The position numbers were made by a program, and so were the translations under genes. Positions 48,876 to 59,380 of a stretch of 64,000 nt of DNA are shown piece by piece. This DNA comes from Aquilaria yunnanensis. Taxonomy: Eukaryota; Streptophyta; Magnoliopsida; Malvales; Thymelaeaceae. Position 1 is the first letter of the stretch. Each line of letters starts with the position of its first letter. Location of the stretch: positions 33,760,501 to 33,824,500 of the forward strand of contig CM077593.1 of assembly GCA_039654915.1 (NCBI GenBank). Reading direction: 5' to 3'. The notes beneath the pieces are model-generated. The model was given only the letters and a program-made list of their open reading frames with translations. It made no database searches and was not told the origin of the DNA.

Positions 48876-49259
48876 TGGTAGAAAAATAAAGGATCGGCTG
48901 GGCTTAGCCCAATTGCTTAGCACTTGGTGAATAGAGATTCTGGACATAAAGACAAATGTCAGAGCCCTAGGATGCATTCCTGGGGAAAATCCTCCGACGA
49001 TGAAGTTAGTTTCTAAAGGACAACAAAGAGCTTTAGCTGAGAAAAACCTTGTACGTCGAGATTAGAGAATGGTCGAGTTTATATAGTTGAGATGAGATCC
49101 ATGAAAATCATTTTGGGATAGGAATCCTTATATCAATCTTGTAATTCTAGTATCTTCTTTTTTTCCTTGGATGAGTTTTCTCTTTTGCCTTGCTAGATAT
49201 CTTATTTTGCATGTATCTTACAAAGATATGGGCCCTTAGGTTGGGCCTATGCCTTATCA
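48876..49259 (-). repeat. 5' LTR of element C
   Basis: 384 bp, aligned along its whole length with 25,940-26,320. It begins TGATAAGGCATAGGCCC on the minus strand. A TATA-like TATATAAA is at 49,078-49,085 (minus). The target duplication ttgtg follows at 49,260-49,264. Confidence 0.9.
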
Positions 49260-49264
49260 TTGTG

Positions 49265-51263
49265 AATTTTGTGAGCAAGTGATCTTACTCACCTATAATA
49301 AAGAAAAAAAGTTCTCTTTTAACAAAGCACGAGCTTTCTACTAGTGTATATATAAATGGAGTGGAGCGGGTCATTATTTGATTTGTAAGCAAAGCAGATC
49401 ATGTATTAGTAAAACATGTTTTATAGTAGCAGTATATTAGTATAGTGTATAAATAAGATTGTATAAAAAAGAAAAACAAGAAACTATTTGGCCAACATAG
49501 ATATGAATTAAGGATAGAAATGTAGCAAGGCAGAGAGTGTGCAAGCTTATGTGTTATGGCCCTTCTAGTGGGAAGCATGATTGAGGAAGTTAAAGTGTTC
49601 TAAATTAAGTTTAGAACCTTAATTCAAGTTTACATAGCAAGAATAGAGAAGTTTAGCAAAGTTCACTAAGTTCCAAGAAAAATAAGGCACTAAATGAAGT
49701 TCAGGGGTAAAATGGTAATTTTACATCTTGAATAGCCAGGACGACTTCCGAGTGTTTTAAAATGAATTTTTAAAAACTTAACTTTCAACCTTAACTCAAA
49801 CTTGAGGAATAAACAATAATTTAATCAAGAATGACTAAGTTACAAAGATGAGGGTTTATTTGTAACAAGCTTAATACTTTGATGGCTTTGGGGTTAAGTG
49901 AGGCTTTAAGAAAGGAAAGTGAGGCTATGGCTGCCATAATCTCGTTTTCAACCTTCTCACCCTCATTTTGGTCTCAAATTAAGCTTGGAATCAAGTGTTC
50001 TTGGTGTCAAGAGGTGCAATTCAAAGTATATAAGCTAGGAGGGGTGCATTTCAAGCTTTAAACCATGATTTTGAAGCTTGGAAAGACATTTTTCCATATC
50101 CCCTGTTTTTGAGCGAGGTAAGTAATGTGTTCTTGATTGAATTCATGTTATTTACTTGGTTTGAAGCTTAGGTTTTGGCTAGAGAGTGAAGTTTTGATGA
50201 TTAGTGCTTTGTTTTTGGATTGGAACTTGTGTAGAACTTTGGTGAGCTTGGTTGATTGAAAAGGAGATTGATTATTGCTTGTTACTTGGAGTTGAGGTAA
50301 GGGGGTTATGTTTTCAAATTCAATTAATGCTATTGGCTTGAGTTTGCTTGAAGGAATTGAGTGATTCTAGCAATAGCATTAATTAAAGGTTTTGGTTGAA
50401 TCATGATGGACTAAGAGATTTGGGAGGATTGAATTGATGTTACAAGACATCATAGATTGGCTTGTGATAGTTGGTTGTGATCTATACAACATGTTCTATG
50501 TGTATATGAAATTTGGAGGCATTCCAAGCATGTTTGATATGTGTAGGAAGTGTCCAAAGTTCATAACAGCAAAACTGGATATTTTATGGGCATTTTGCAG
50601 GTTTGGCGACGCATCGCCAATCCACACGAGTTCCCACAATGCATCGCCAAGACCTCAGAAAATTGGCAGAACGTCGACAACTGTGATGACACGTTGCCAA
50701 GGTTGGCGACGCGTCGCCGAGACAACATTTGACACCCGGTTTTGTTTTTGGCATAACTTTTTACTCCGGTGTCCGATTGAGGTGATTCAAGATTCCACGC
50801 GAAGCTGAGAGGGAGTACTATCATCTCCATGTTTTAAAAACACTTAAAATGCCCCAATTTTAGATTTGTATTAACTCAAAGTGAAGGCAAGTTTTAAAGG
50901 AAACTATGTTGCAATGATCACAACAAGGTATTACTAGCCCAGGTGCGAGGTTTAGAACCCTTGGCAACCTAGCCATGCCGTAGCCACGAGGTTGCAAGGT
51001 GAAACCTTGTTCACCTAGTCTACAAGGAGGTCTTATGGCCTAGTCTACAAAGGTTCCATCATGATTTCCCTGCACAACAACTAAGAGAAGGCTACATGAT
51101 TGTGTCAGTAAGCTATGGCTTACTAGGAGCGAGTTAGTGGCCAGAACTCGCTAGGCACGGAGTGACGCCCCGTGAGGAGGACTGGTTTGAGGAGAGGTCT
51201 CAAAGGCCTAGTTATATATGCATATATCGGACCCTTATGCTGTGTGAGCTCGCAGCAAGTTTA
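49265..51263 (+). other. Left part of a probable chromovirus-type long LTR, split by element D
   Basis: No coding motif. The text has features of long Tekay-like LTRs: a ggggtaaaatggtaatttt phrase (49,700), gaggtaag-type repeats (50,110 and 50,295), a cataactttttactccggtg phrase (50,750), and a GC-richer part (50,940-51,190). The sequence continues after element D at 62,436. I could not define its ends or find a partner LTR, so the class is a judgement from style. Confidence 0.35.
50604..50718. repeat. Cluster of GGCGACGCRTCGCC palindromes
   Basis: GGCGACGCATCGCC at 50,605-50,618 and the perfect 14-bp palindrome GGCGACGCGTCGCC at 50,705-50,718 bracket two partial copies (gcatcgccaag near 50,641, gacacgttgccaag near 50,688). 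They stand out from AT-rich surroundings and lie in the presumed LTR. Confidence 0.65.
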
Positions 51264-51268
51264 CATAC

Positions 51269-52135
51269 TGATGGCCTGGGGCCTCATCGTTGTGAGTCAT
51301 GATGACTGTTGAGGAGACTTCTAGGAGGAAGAACGCCTGGAAGGTGGATCGCCCCAAGGAGAGTACCTGAAAAGCTGGTAAACAGGGTTAGGAGGCCCCC
51401 GGAGTGTTTTTCCGGGGGGGGAGCCTCCGACGCCCAAGTCAGTGGTGGCCGGAAAAAGGAGAAAGTCACTAGCTCAAAGAGAAAGGCAGAAAAGTCTCGC
51501 CTGGTATTTTCTCAGAGTGTGGGAGCTGTATCTCCGGCCTACCAACCTCCTGTCAAGTATTTATTTCCTGTATATATAGGAATACCTAGCCCGTTCAGAT
51601 CATGACACGTGTGCGGTCGGATGCTCCTGAACTTCTGGGCGTAGGGGACAGATAGTTGGTAACCAGATGGCCTCGAGCCTTGTGCTGAGACGGGCCATGA
51701 TGTGATTCTGATGGCGTCTGCGCGTCAGGGCGACTTTTTACGTCTGTGGTGGGACGTGTCAGAGGCTTCCTTAAATGCTTCCATAAATGCTCCTGCCGTA
51801 CTCCCGAGGTCCCTGGGCGAGGTCGTCCTCTAGTTCGGACAGAGCCTCTTCGGGAAGCATACCCTCAGTTTGGGGGTTCCCAGTTCCAGGGAGTTCCGCC
51901 TTCGGGGATATCATGTTCGGGCAGCAATGTCTGGTGCCACTTTTCCGAAGGCGCGCTGTTCACAACCTTGGGGGGCGAATAGAGTCCTCAAGTTTTACTG
52001 GCGTGCCGAGGCTCGGAGCTCTCCGGCTATCTCCCGAGGTGCATGATTCCACCTGTTCCCGGGAAGCGCCAGTTCTTCTGGCCATTGTTGTGGCAGGGTG
52101 TTCGGCCAGATTGAGGCGATAGCCTTTGGCTATCA
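51269..52135 (-). repeat. 3' LTR of element D
   Basis: 867 bp. On the minus strand it begins TGATAGCCAAAGGCTATC (7-bp stem, 3-base loop) and ends GGCCATCA. A TATA-type TATATATA lies at 51,571-51,578. Confidence 0.95.
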
Positions 52136-52175
52136 CATGCCCCCCTCTGGAAAGCCGAAGTGAAGACTTCGGTTT
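52136..52175 (-). other. Polypurine tract and adjoining stem-loop of element D
   Basis: On the minus strand CCAGAGGGGGGC directly precedes the LTR, after a stem-loop whose arms are at 52,152-52,161 and 52,166-52,175 (nine of ten pairs). The equivalent hairpin in element B is perfect. Position and arm sequence are conserved; the four-base loop is not. Confidence 0.75.
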
Positions 52176-52221
52176 GCATCTCTTTCCGAGGTTGTCGTTG
52201 GGAGTTTTGTTGGGAAGCATA

Positions 52222-52390
52222 ACCTGTTCCGAGGTCGCACCGTTTGCCCGAGGGTCTGGGCTGATCGGCCTTGGCCTATTTTTTGGTGTCTCCGAGGCAA
52301 AGCCTGTACCGAAGATACACCTCTTGCCCAAAAGTCATGGGCTGTTCAGCCATAGCCTGTCTCTTGGTGTCCTCGAGGTGGCCCGCTTTT
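52222..52390 (+). repeat. Diverged two-copy tandem repeat upstream of the D antisense gene
   Basis: Two units of about 75-80 bp share tttgcccgagggtctgggct / cttgcccaaaagtcatgggct and ttggtgtcctcgagg. Element B has a single copy in the same place. Confidence 0.55.
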
Positions 52391-52679
52391 TATTTCTGCA
52401 GGTCTGATGGCCAAGCGTGTCATACTGAGCAGCGCGTCTCCACTTTTCAGGGATGTCAAACGACGTGTCCCACTCAGGAGGTGTGTCCCGGTTTTCCAGG
52501 GACGTTTGGGGAGGCGTGTCCCCTATTTCTGCGCAGCGATTGACACGCGGCTTCTTGCCATTGGAAGAGAGACGCGTCATTTACAGAGGGCGCGCCTTTT
52601 CGGGTGTAGTGGGCAGTTACGGCGACGGTTCGCCTCCAATGGGTACTTATGATTTCTTTTCGGCTACCCACCTTTGGCC

Positions 52680-52687
52680 TATAAATA
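52680..52687 (+). promoter_or_regulatory. Putative TATA box of the element D antisense gene
   Basis: TATAAATA sits in GGCCTATAAATAGCCCATTCC, 290 bases before the aORF ATG (52,976). The same block precedes the aORF of element B. The T- and C-rich stretch after it (52,710-52,800) is a plausible leader. Confidence 0.68.
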
Positions 52688-52975
52688 GCCCATTCCATCA
52701 TAAGTCCCACTTACTGTTTTTCTGCTCTCTCTCTGCTTTGCCCTCTGTTCTTGCGTTTTATCTTGCTTTCTGTGGCGGAGCTTCTTTAATCAGAGCTTTT
52801 CCTACCAACTTTCACGACGGCGTCCTCAGGCAAATCTTTTGGTGGGTTTTGATTTCCAGAGTACTCTGATTCCTCTGTTTTTCTGAGTTTTTCTGGAAAA
52901 CTGTTGTTTTTTTCCAAACTCGTCTTCTGAGTTTTTTCTGGAAACTATTTTCTTTTCCATCTCAAACTATTTTTC

Positions 52976-55325
52976 ATGTCTACGATGCCTGTTCCCGAGA
53001 GCTGGAAACCTCTTCTGGCCCATCCTTGCTGTACCACCCCCGAAAAACTAGAGAGGTGGAAGAAAAAATTCTTTCTTCCCTCTTACGCTGTGACCAGGCT
53101 GCCTCGTTCTAGCCATTTTGCTTTTTCAAACCGCAGCGACGAGGTTACCGTCTTCCGAGCCCAACTGAAGGCCGGACTTCGGTATCCTCCCCCGAAGGTG
53201 GTTTGCGAGTTCTGCCAATTCCATGGCATTGCTGTGAACCAGCTTCCCCCGAACGCGTACTGCTATTTTAACGCCTACCTCTGCATGTGTGGCGTGTTCG
53301 GGATAGAGCCCCACTTCATCATTTTCATGCAGTACTACAAGCTCTACGTGGTCCCGAAGGGTGGCTTCTATTTCCTGCTGCCTCGGGGATCCGGGAGCAA
53401 AAAATTCACCTTCACCTTCGACACGAAGGATAGCTGGCGGGGGTGGCAGCCTAAGTTCTTTTTCCTGAAAGTGGATAAGAACTGGTCTGGTGTCCCGACC
53501 AGATGGGCTCAGGGAGTGCTGAACGCAGACGTCGTTGATCCGAGGATGCTGCTGACCCCACCGTTGGCTTCCGTGTTCGCGGATTTTGACGCCCGCATTC
53601 GGGCAGTCACTGACTGGGCTCCCGAGGTCTCTCCTCATGCTCTTTACCCCTTTCCTATCAACTGGAGGTTGATGACCGAAGAAGTCCTTCGGGAGCTGAA
53701 AGTGGTTAAGGAGCACGTGACTGACCTCAATATGCCCGCTCCCGCCATCGCCGGGAAGGACTCCTGGCTGGTCAAGCTCCTTAAGGGGGAGACTTCTTTC
53801 GAATCTTTTGCCGAAAGTGAGTAATCTTCCACCCCTTTATGTTTTTTCCTCGGACTTACGCTGATATTTCTTCTCTTTTTCAGAGATGGGCGATGGGGCT
53901 GCCGCCTATTACAAGGCCCTCTTTTCTGGCCAAGTGGAGAAGGGGGAGCAGACAAAGAAGGCGGCTTCCCGAAGAAGGAAGACGACAGGGGCGGGGCCCT
54001 CGGCGAAGCGAGCTAGGAAGGCTGTCCAGCCTCCTCAGCCAGAGCTTTCAGAAGAAGAAGCTGGCGAAGAGGCTGGTCTTGTTGAAATTCCACCGGCCGA
54101 GGTCCCCGCTACTTCCACCGAGGTGCCTCCTCTCGACCTCAGGGCCCCCAGAAACACTGTAGTGGTAGAAGTACCTACTGCCGAGGAGCGGTACCGGCAG
54201 AAGGGTAAGGGTCTTTCTTCCGAGGGGCCCGAGGATCCCGAGGACACTGTCTCCGAGGTTCCTCCAGGTATGCCTTCAGCCGAAGTTCAGCTCCTTTGCT
54301 TTTCGCGAATTTTTCTTCTACTCCTAACTTCCTTCTCACTTTCAGAGGAGCCTCTTACTGCTGGCTGGAGGGCCATTCATGAGAGGAAACGGGCCCTGCG
54401 CGATGCCATAATCCCTGAGGGGAAGATCCCCTTGGAGCCCTTTTGGACAATCACGGAGGATATGAATTTGTTCTCCGACGATTGTCCGAAAATGACAAAG
54501 GAGATTTGGAAGGGGATGACCACTGACGCCTCCTTCCGGGCCATTGCGGCGGCTCACCCGAGGGATAATACCCTCGCCGCAAAAGTCACCGAGCATGCTG
54601 CTCAGGTATAGTCTTTACACTCTTTTTCCTCAATTTTCTAAGTGTTTAGACTTGTACTAACCTGGACTTTTGCCTTGCCGTAGCTGCTGGAGTACGCTGG
54701 TTACCTCCGAGTTCGGGTGGCCAGAGAGGCTGCCTTCAAGGATGCAACTTCGCGGGAACTCAGTGAAGCGAAGGCTTCGCTTGCGAAGACGGTCGCCAGC
54801 AACCAGCAGCTGACAGCGGATTGTTCTCAGCAAATCGCCGCCGTTCAGGAGGAGTTCTCGAAGAAGAGAGAAGAACTTGAAAAGGACTCCTCCCGGAAGA
54901 TTGCCGACCTCGGTGACCAAGTAAAGGGGCTGCTCGCCGCCAACGGAGATCTTGTCAAGGACAAGGCTGTTTCTGATAGTCTTGCGGCGAGGTTGACGGA
55001 TGAGAACAATGCTCTCCGAGCCGAGGTCGAGGCTCTGAAGAAGGAGTCCGAAGGGACGCTGGGGATAAGCGAACTGGAGGAGGAGATTGCTGAGCTGAGG
55101 GACGAGCTCAACGACCTTGGCGTCCAAAAACATACTTCTGATCAAATGGCCAAGGTCGCCTTTCAGCACAGCTTCTGCCTTGTTCGGCACCAAGTCCTGC
55201 AGAGGTTCCCAGATTTGGACCTCTCTTTTCTGGAGGGCCTAAATATTCCTGAGGGACCTCGGTGGCAGTGGTCCAAGGTCGAGCATCTGAAGCTTCCTGC
55301 TCTTCGTCCGCCCGGCTCTCCCTAG
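52976..55325 (+). CDS. Intact spliced antisense gene (aORF) of element D, putative gypsy-type transposon protein
   Basis: Four exons, 52,976-53,816, 53,884-54,267, 54,346-54,605 and 54,684-55,325, total 2,127 bases, which is 709 codons including TAG. Introns of 67, 78 and 78 bp all have GT-AG borders (GTGAGT, GTATGC, GTATAG donors), and the joins keep the frame (phases 1, 1, 0). Exon 1 (residues 1-280) holds the Putative gypsy type transposon block: FCQFHGIAVNQLPPN, FGIEPHFIIFMQYYKLY, FYFLLPRGSGSKK and WRLMTEEVLRELK. Residues 281-420 are basic then acidic and Pro-rich. Residues 500-640 are Glu/Lys/Ala-rich and probably coiled coil. The end has FCLVRHQVLQRFPDLDLSFL. The gene lies antisense to gag-pol, so its introns survive the RNA phase of the element. 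Function unknown; nuclear or chromatin roles are only guesses. Confidence 0.85.
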
Positions 55326-55454
55326 TTTGCTTTAGGGCTCCTCTTATTTTTCTCCTTTGTGCTCCTTCTTTGGGCACTTCTTTTGTAAGGCAGCGTTTGC
55401 TCTAAATGAACAATCTTTTGGCTAAGTCCTTTCTTGCAAGTTTCTTCATTTCCA
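55326..55454 (+). other. 3' untranslated region of the D antisense gene
   Basis: T-rich sequence after the stop codon with tttgtaaggcagc and ctaaatgaacaatc text, leading into the repeat array. I could not pick a polyadenylation site. Confidence 0.35.
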
Positions 55455-55955
55455 CTATCCCGAACACGTTTGCTCAAGAGACTTTCGGAAAACCTGCAAC
55501 CAAAGAAACTTTTTACCTTCCTTTGTCCCGAGTGTGCTCGCTCAAGAGACTTTCTGGAAAGTTTGTAAAAATTTGGCTAAGTCTTTTGCAGGCTTTTTGT
55601 TCCCTTTTATCCCGAACATGTTCGCTCAAGGGACTTCGGAAAACCTTCAGCCAAATTTTTCTGTCTTCCTATTGTCCCGAGCATATTTGCTCAAGGGACT
55701 TAGGAAAATTTTCACGAGATTGCTCATTTCCCTTTTTCCCGAGCACGTTCGCTCAAGGGTGTTCGGAAATTACCTCTGCTTTTGTTTTGGCGTGTACTTT
55801 TGCGAGATTCTTGCTTTCCCTTTTTCCCGAGCATGTTCGCTCAAGGGTGTTCGGAAAATTTTCTCTGCACTGATTATGCCGAGTACCTTTGCAAGATTCT
55901 TGTTTCCCATTTTTCCCGAGCATAGTGGCTCAAGGGACTTCGGGAAGTCACATCT
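55455..55955 (+). repeat. Seven-copy repeat array at the convergence point of element D
   Basis: The core cccgaGCAyGTTCGCTCAAG, followed by ggacttcggaaaa, starts at 55,459, 55,527, 55,611, 55,676, 55,738, 55,826 and 55,915. Spacings are 68, 84, 65, 62, 88 and 89 bp. Between cores lies T-rich sequence, partly also repeated (gcgagattcttg...tttccc). Element B has a single core copy at the same place. Confidence 0.88.
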
Positions 55956-56096
55956 GCTTTTTTCGTGGCGAGCACCTTCGCGGAATTCTGTCTTGGACAA
56001 TTTTGGTATACTTGAAAAAAATTTTCAAGACCATTCTTCTCCAGACCATTCTGTACTTAGAATATTTCTTGTACAATATATCTCCTCCGCTCAACC

Positions 56097-57248
56097 TTAG
56101 GCGTAGAATTTTTTCAAGGCGTCTGAATGCCAAGTGTTTTTCAATTCTACGCCTTCGGCGTCGCCAAGCTTGTACACGCCTTTTTGTACATCGGCGAGAA
56201 CCAGATAAGGTCATTCTCAATTTGCGCGAAGTACTCCGTGAGATGGCCTTCGGGGTGCAAAGTCGGCCTTTCGGAGAACGAGGTCTCCTTTTTTGATTTC
56301 TTTTGGCCTGGCTTTTAAGTTGATAGCCGCGGCCACTCTTTGCTGGAAAGCTTTTCTTCTCAGCTCAGCTATTTCTCTGTGTTCGGCCACAAGGTCGAGC
56401 TTAGTTCTCAGACCGAGGTCGTTTCCGCCTTCATCAAATACTTGCACCCGTACTGAAGGCTAAACTATCTCTATTGGGATAATGGCCTCTGTTCCGAAGA
56501 CGAGTGAGAAGGGAGTTTCCCCTGTGGCTCTTCGTGGCGTCGTTCGGTAGCTCCACAATACACTTTGGAGTTCTCCTGGCCATTTCCCCTTGGCTTCCCC
56601 AAGTCTCTTTTTCAGGCCATCTTTTATGGTCCTGTTTGATACTTCCACCTGCCCATTGCTTTGGGGGTGAGCTACTGGGGCGAAGTGCATCTTTATTCCG
56701 AGGTCGCTGATGAATTCCTGGAATCCTTTGTCTATGAACTGGGATCCATTATCAGCTACTAGTACCCTCGGTATGCCAAATCTGCATACGATGTTCTTCC
56801 ATACGAACTTCTGCACTTCTTTTGCCGAGATAGTTGCTAGTGGTTCTGCCTCTACCCACTTTGAGAAATAGTCCACTGCTACCACGCAGAATTTCACGCC
56901 TCCGGGCGCTATGGGGAGTGGCCCAATAAGGTCTATACCCCAGACTGCGAAGGGCCAAGGATAGTCTGCCGACGTTACCATTTCCGAGGGTATCCTCTGG
57001 ATTTTTGCATGTCTCTGGCAACTACCGCACTTCTGGACGAACTGCCTTGCGTCTTTTCTCAGGGTAGGCCAGAAGTATCCTTGGCGGAGTATCACTGCTG
57101 CAAGGGCATCAGTTCCAATGTGCGAGCCGCACATGCCTTCGTGAACTTCTTCGAGGACCGTCTCAGTATCCTCTTCGCCCACACATCTCTGCAGCGGATT
57201 TGCATATCCTTGCCGATATAACTCTTCACCAATCAGGAAGAATCTTCC
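56097..57248 (-). pseudogene. Integrase of element D
   Basis: The zinc-binding residues are in EVHEGMCGSH and KCGSCQRH. The catalytic triad is in WGIDLIG, VADNGSQF and NGQVEVSNR, with 35 residues between the second Asp and the Glu (DD35E). TAG at 56,460-56,462 replaces a Gln codon of element B. Two TGA codons (56,217-56,219 and 56,211-56,213) replace Trp and Gly. The frame then continues to TAA at 56,097-56,099 after ALKKFYA. All key residues remain, but the three stops would remove the C-terminal domain. No chromodomain. Confidence 0.93.
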
Positions 57249-57377
57249 GGCGCGTCTTCGCAGTCTTGCAGCATTGCCGGCGTCTTCGGGAAGCTCATTC
57301 TCTGCGAGGTATCTCTTTATGGGGTCCTTCCACCCTGTTCCCGAGGTCGTTACGCTTAGCACGGAGATGCTTGGATG

Positions 57378-59120
57378 GTCTAGCACCTCGGTGTATGTTT
57401 TGGACTTCGCTAAGCAATCTGCCTCAGTGTTATTCCGCCGGGGTACATTTTCGATCCGCACGGCGTCAAACTCTTGGATGAGTTTTGTTACCAGCTCGTG
57501 GTATTTTGCCAAGATTAGGTCCTTCGCCCCATAATCTCCTGCCGTCTGCCGAACTACCAGCTGGGAATCGCTGTGAGCGCTTAAGTTTCTCACGCCAATC
57601 TTTCTGGCCAAGCGTAATCCCGCTATGAGGGCTTCATACTCAGCCACATTATTGGTGACGTTGAAGCTGAACTTGATAGCCTTCATCACCTCTAGGCCTT
57701 CGGGTCCTCTTATAACTATTCCAGCTCCCTGGTGTTCGGACCCCGAGGCTCCGTCAACATGCAAGGTCCATTCTGGCTCACCTTCTTTCGGATCTGAGTG
57801 GTTCTCCTCAGTGGTGGGTACTTCGGCGATAAAATCTGCCAATGCTTGGGCTTTTATGGCCTTCCGAGGCTCATACGTGATTTCGTGTTCGCCAAGCTCT
57901 ATGCACCACTTGGAGAGCCTTCCCGAATGATCAACTCTCTTCATCACATCCCGTAGTGGTAGACTAGTTCGGACGATGATGGGGTGAGCCTGGAAATATG
58001 GTCGCAGTCTTCTTCCTGCAAGCACCAAGGCATATATAGCTTTTTGAAGCAAAGGGTACCTGACTTCGGCGCCATGCAGGGACTTGCTGACGTAGTAGAC
58101 CGGCCATTGTTTCGGCCCTTCTTCTTTCACCAGGACCGAGCTCACGGCCTTTTCTGTGACGGCGAGGTACAGTACGAGGGGTTCTCCCTCTCGAGGTTGT
58201 CGCAGAGTCGGCAGGCTGGCCAGGTAGACTTTGAGTTCTTCCCAGGCCTTTTGGCAATCTTCATCCCAAGGATGATTGTTTCTTCTGAGGTCGCCTTCCA
58301 TCTTTGCTGCCTTTGTGAGGACTTTGAAGAAAGGTCTACACCTATCTCCGTACCTGGAAATAAACCTGCTCAGAGAGGTTATTCTTCCGGTTAGTCTCTG
58401 CACGTCTTTGACTGTGGCAGGAGTTCGGAACTCAAGCAGAGCCTTAATCTTCTCAGGATTGGCGTCGATGCCTCTTTCGGATACCATGTACCCAAGGAAT
58501 TTTCCCGACGTCACGCCGAAGATACACTTCTCGGGATTAAGGCGAATCCCGAAGGCTCTGAGCTTTTGGAAGGTTTCCTCCAAATCTGCAACGTGGTAGC
58601 CGGGCAGCTTGCTTTTGATTATCATATCATCAATATATACCTCCATGTTTCTCCCCATTTGGTCCTTGAAGACCTTGTTCATCAGTCTCTGGTAGGTGGC
58701 TCCTGCATTTTTGAGCCCGAAGGGCATTCTGACATAGCAGTACGTTCCTCCCTCGGTGATGAAGGCAGTTTTCTCTTCATCTTCGGGGTCCATCCTTATC
58801 TGATGGTAGCCGCTGAAGGCATCTAGGAAGCTCAGGAGCCCGTATTCGGCCGTTGAATCTACCAGTTGATCTATTGGCGGGAGGGGAAATGAGTCTTTCG
58901 GGCAAGCATCGTTCAAGTTTCTGAAATCAATGCACATCCGGAGTTTGCTGCTACCTTCTTTTGTGGCGATGACCACGTTGCTTAACCATTCGGGGTATTT
59001 TACCTCCCTGATAACTTCAGCATCCAATAGGCGCTGGACTTCGGTTTTCACGAAGTTTCTTTTGTGGGCTGAGATGCTTCGTTTCTTTTGCCTGATAGGT
59101 TTTGCTTCCGGGCTTACTTT
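57378..59120 (-). pseudogene. Reverse transcriptase with two RNase H domains, element D
   Basis: This stretch is open throughout (925 codons from 59,237 to 56,463 without a stop). RT has LSFLDAFSGYHQI and the catalytic VYIDDMI (codons about 987-990 of the polyprotein). The first RNase H region (58,415-57,918) has LAVTEKAVSS where TDAS is expected, so its catalytic Asp is absent. The second (57,779-57,378) has all four acidic residues: VDGASG, AEYEALIAG, HSDSQL and TEADCLAK. The double RNase H marks the Tat lineage. The domain itself looks intact but can be made only if the stops upstream (60,594 and 59,325) are bypassed, or from an internal start such as the Met at 59,237. Confidence 0.94.
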
Positions 59121-59380
59121 GAGGCTGTGCTGTATTATGCCAGGGTTCACTCCTGGCATGTCTTTCGGCGAGTAGGCAAACAGATCTTTATTTTTCAGCA
59201 GAAAGGATATAAGATTTTCCTTATCACCTTTGGCCAAGCCCTTCCCTATTCGGGTAGATTGTCCTGGGACAAGATCTACTGCTTCCGTTTCTGCTTCTGC
59301 GGGATCTCCTTCTTTGCCTTTCTCCTACGCCTTCGCCTCCACCGTTTGTGTAGAGTTGTTTGCCGGAGCCTTTCGTGCTT

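Larger units (their letters stand above)
25940..49259 (-). mobile_element. Old Tat-type Ty3/gypsy element (element C), split by later insertions
   Basis: Matching LTRs at 25,940-26,320 and 48,876-49,259 are flanked by an exact 5-bp duplication, ttgtg (25,935-25,939 and 49,260-49,264). This proves the two ends belong to one insertion despite the 23-kb separation. After removing element B, two hAT elements and an LTR fragment, about 10 kb remain, a normal Tat length. On the minus strand it has a Tat-type primer site, gag, protease, RT, RNase H and integrase. A converging antisense gene lies on the plus strand (28,319-28,392 continued at 39,135-41,800). LTR identity is only about 80% by eye, and every reading frame is broken. 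Confidence 0.92.

Noticed and set aside
50434..50808. 124-codon plus-strand frame as a host gene
   Set aside because: It spans the palindrome cluster and LTR-like sequence, has no motif, and its composition follows the DNA repeats.
54268..54345. Reading exon 2 to exon 3 of the D aORF as one continuous exon
   Set aside because: The 78-bp stretch is open and a multiple of three, but it encodes a hydrophobic run, has GT-AG borders, and B has an intron at the same place (36,297-36,210) that does not keep the frame.
55455..55955. CRISPR-like look of regularly spaced repeats
   Set aside because: Copies are degenerate, spacers are partly repeated too, and the array sits in a plant retrotransposon; no cas genes.
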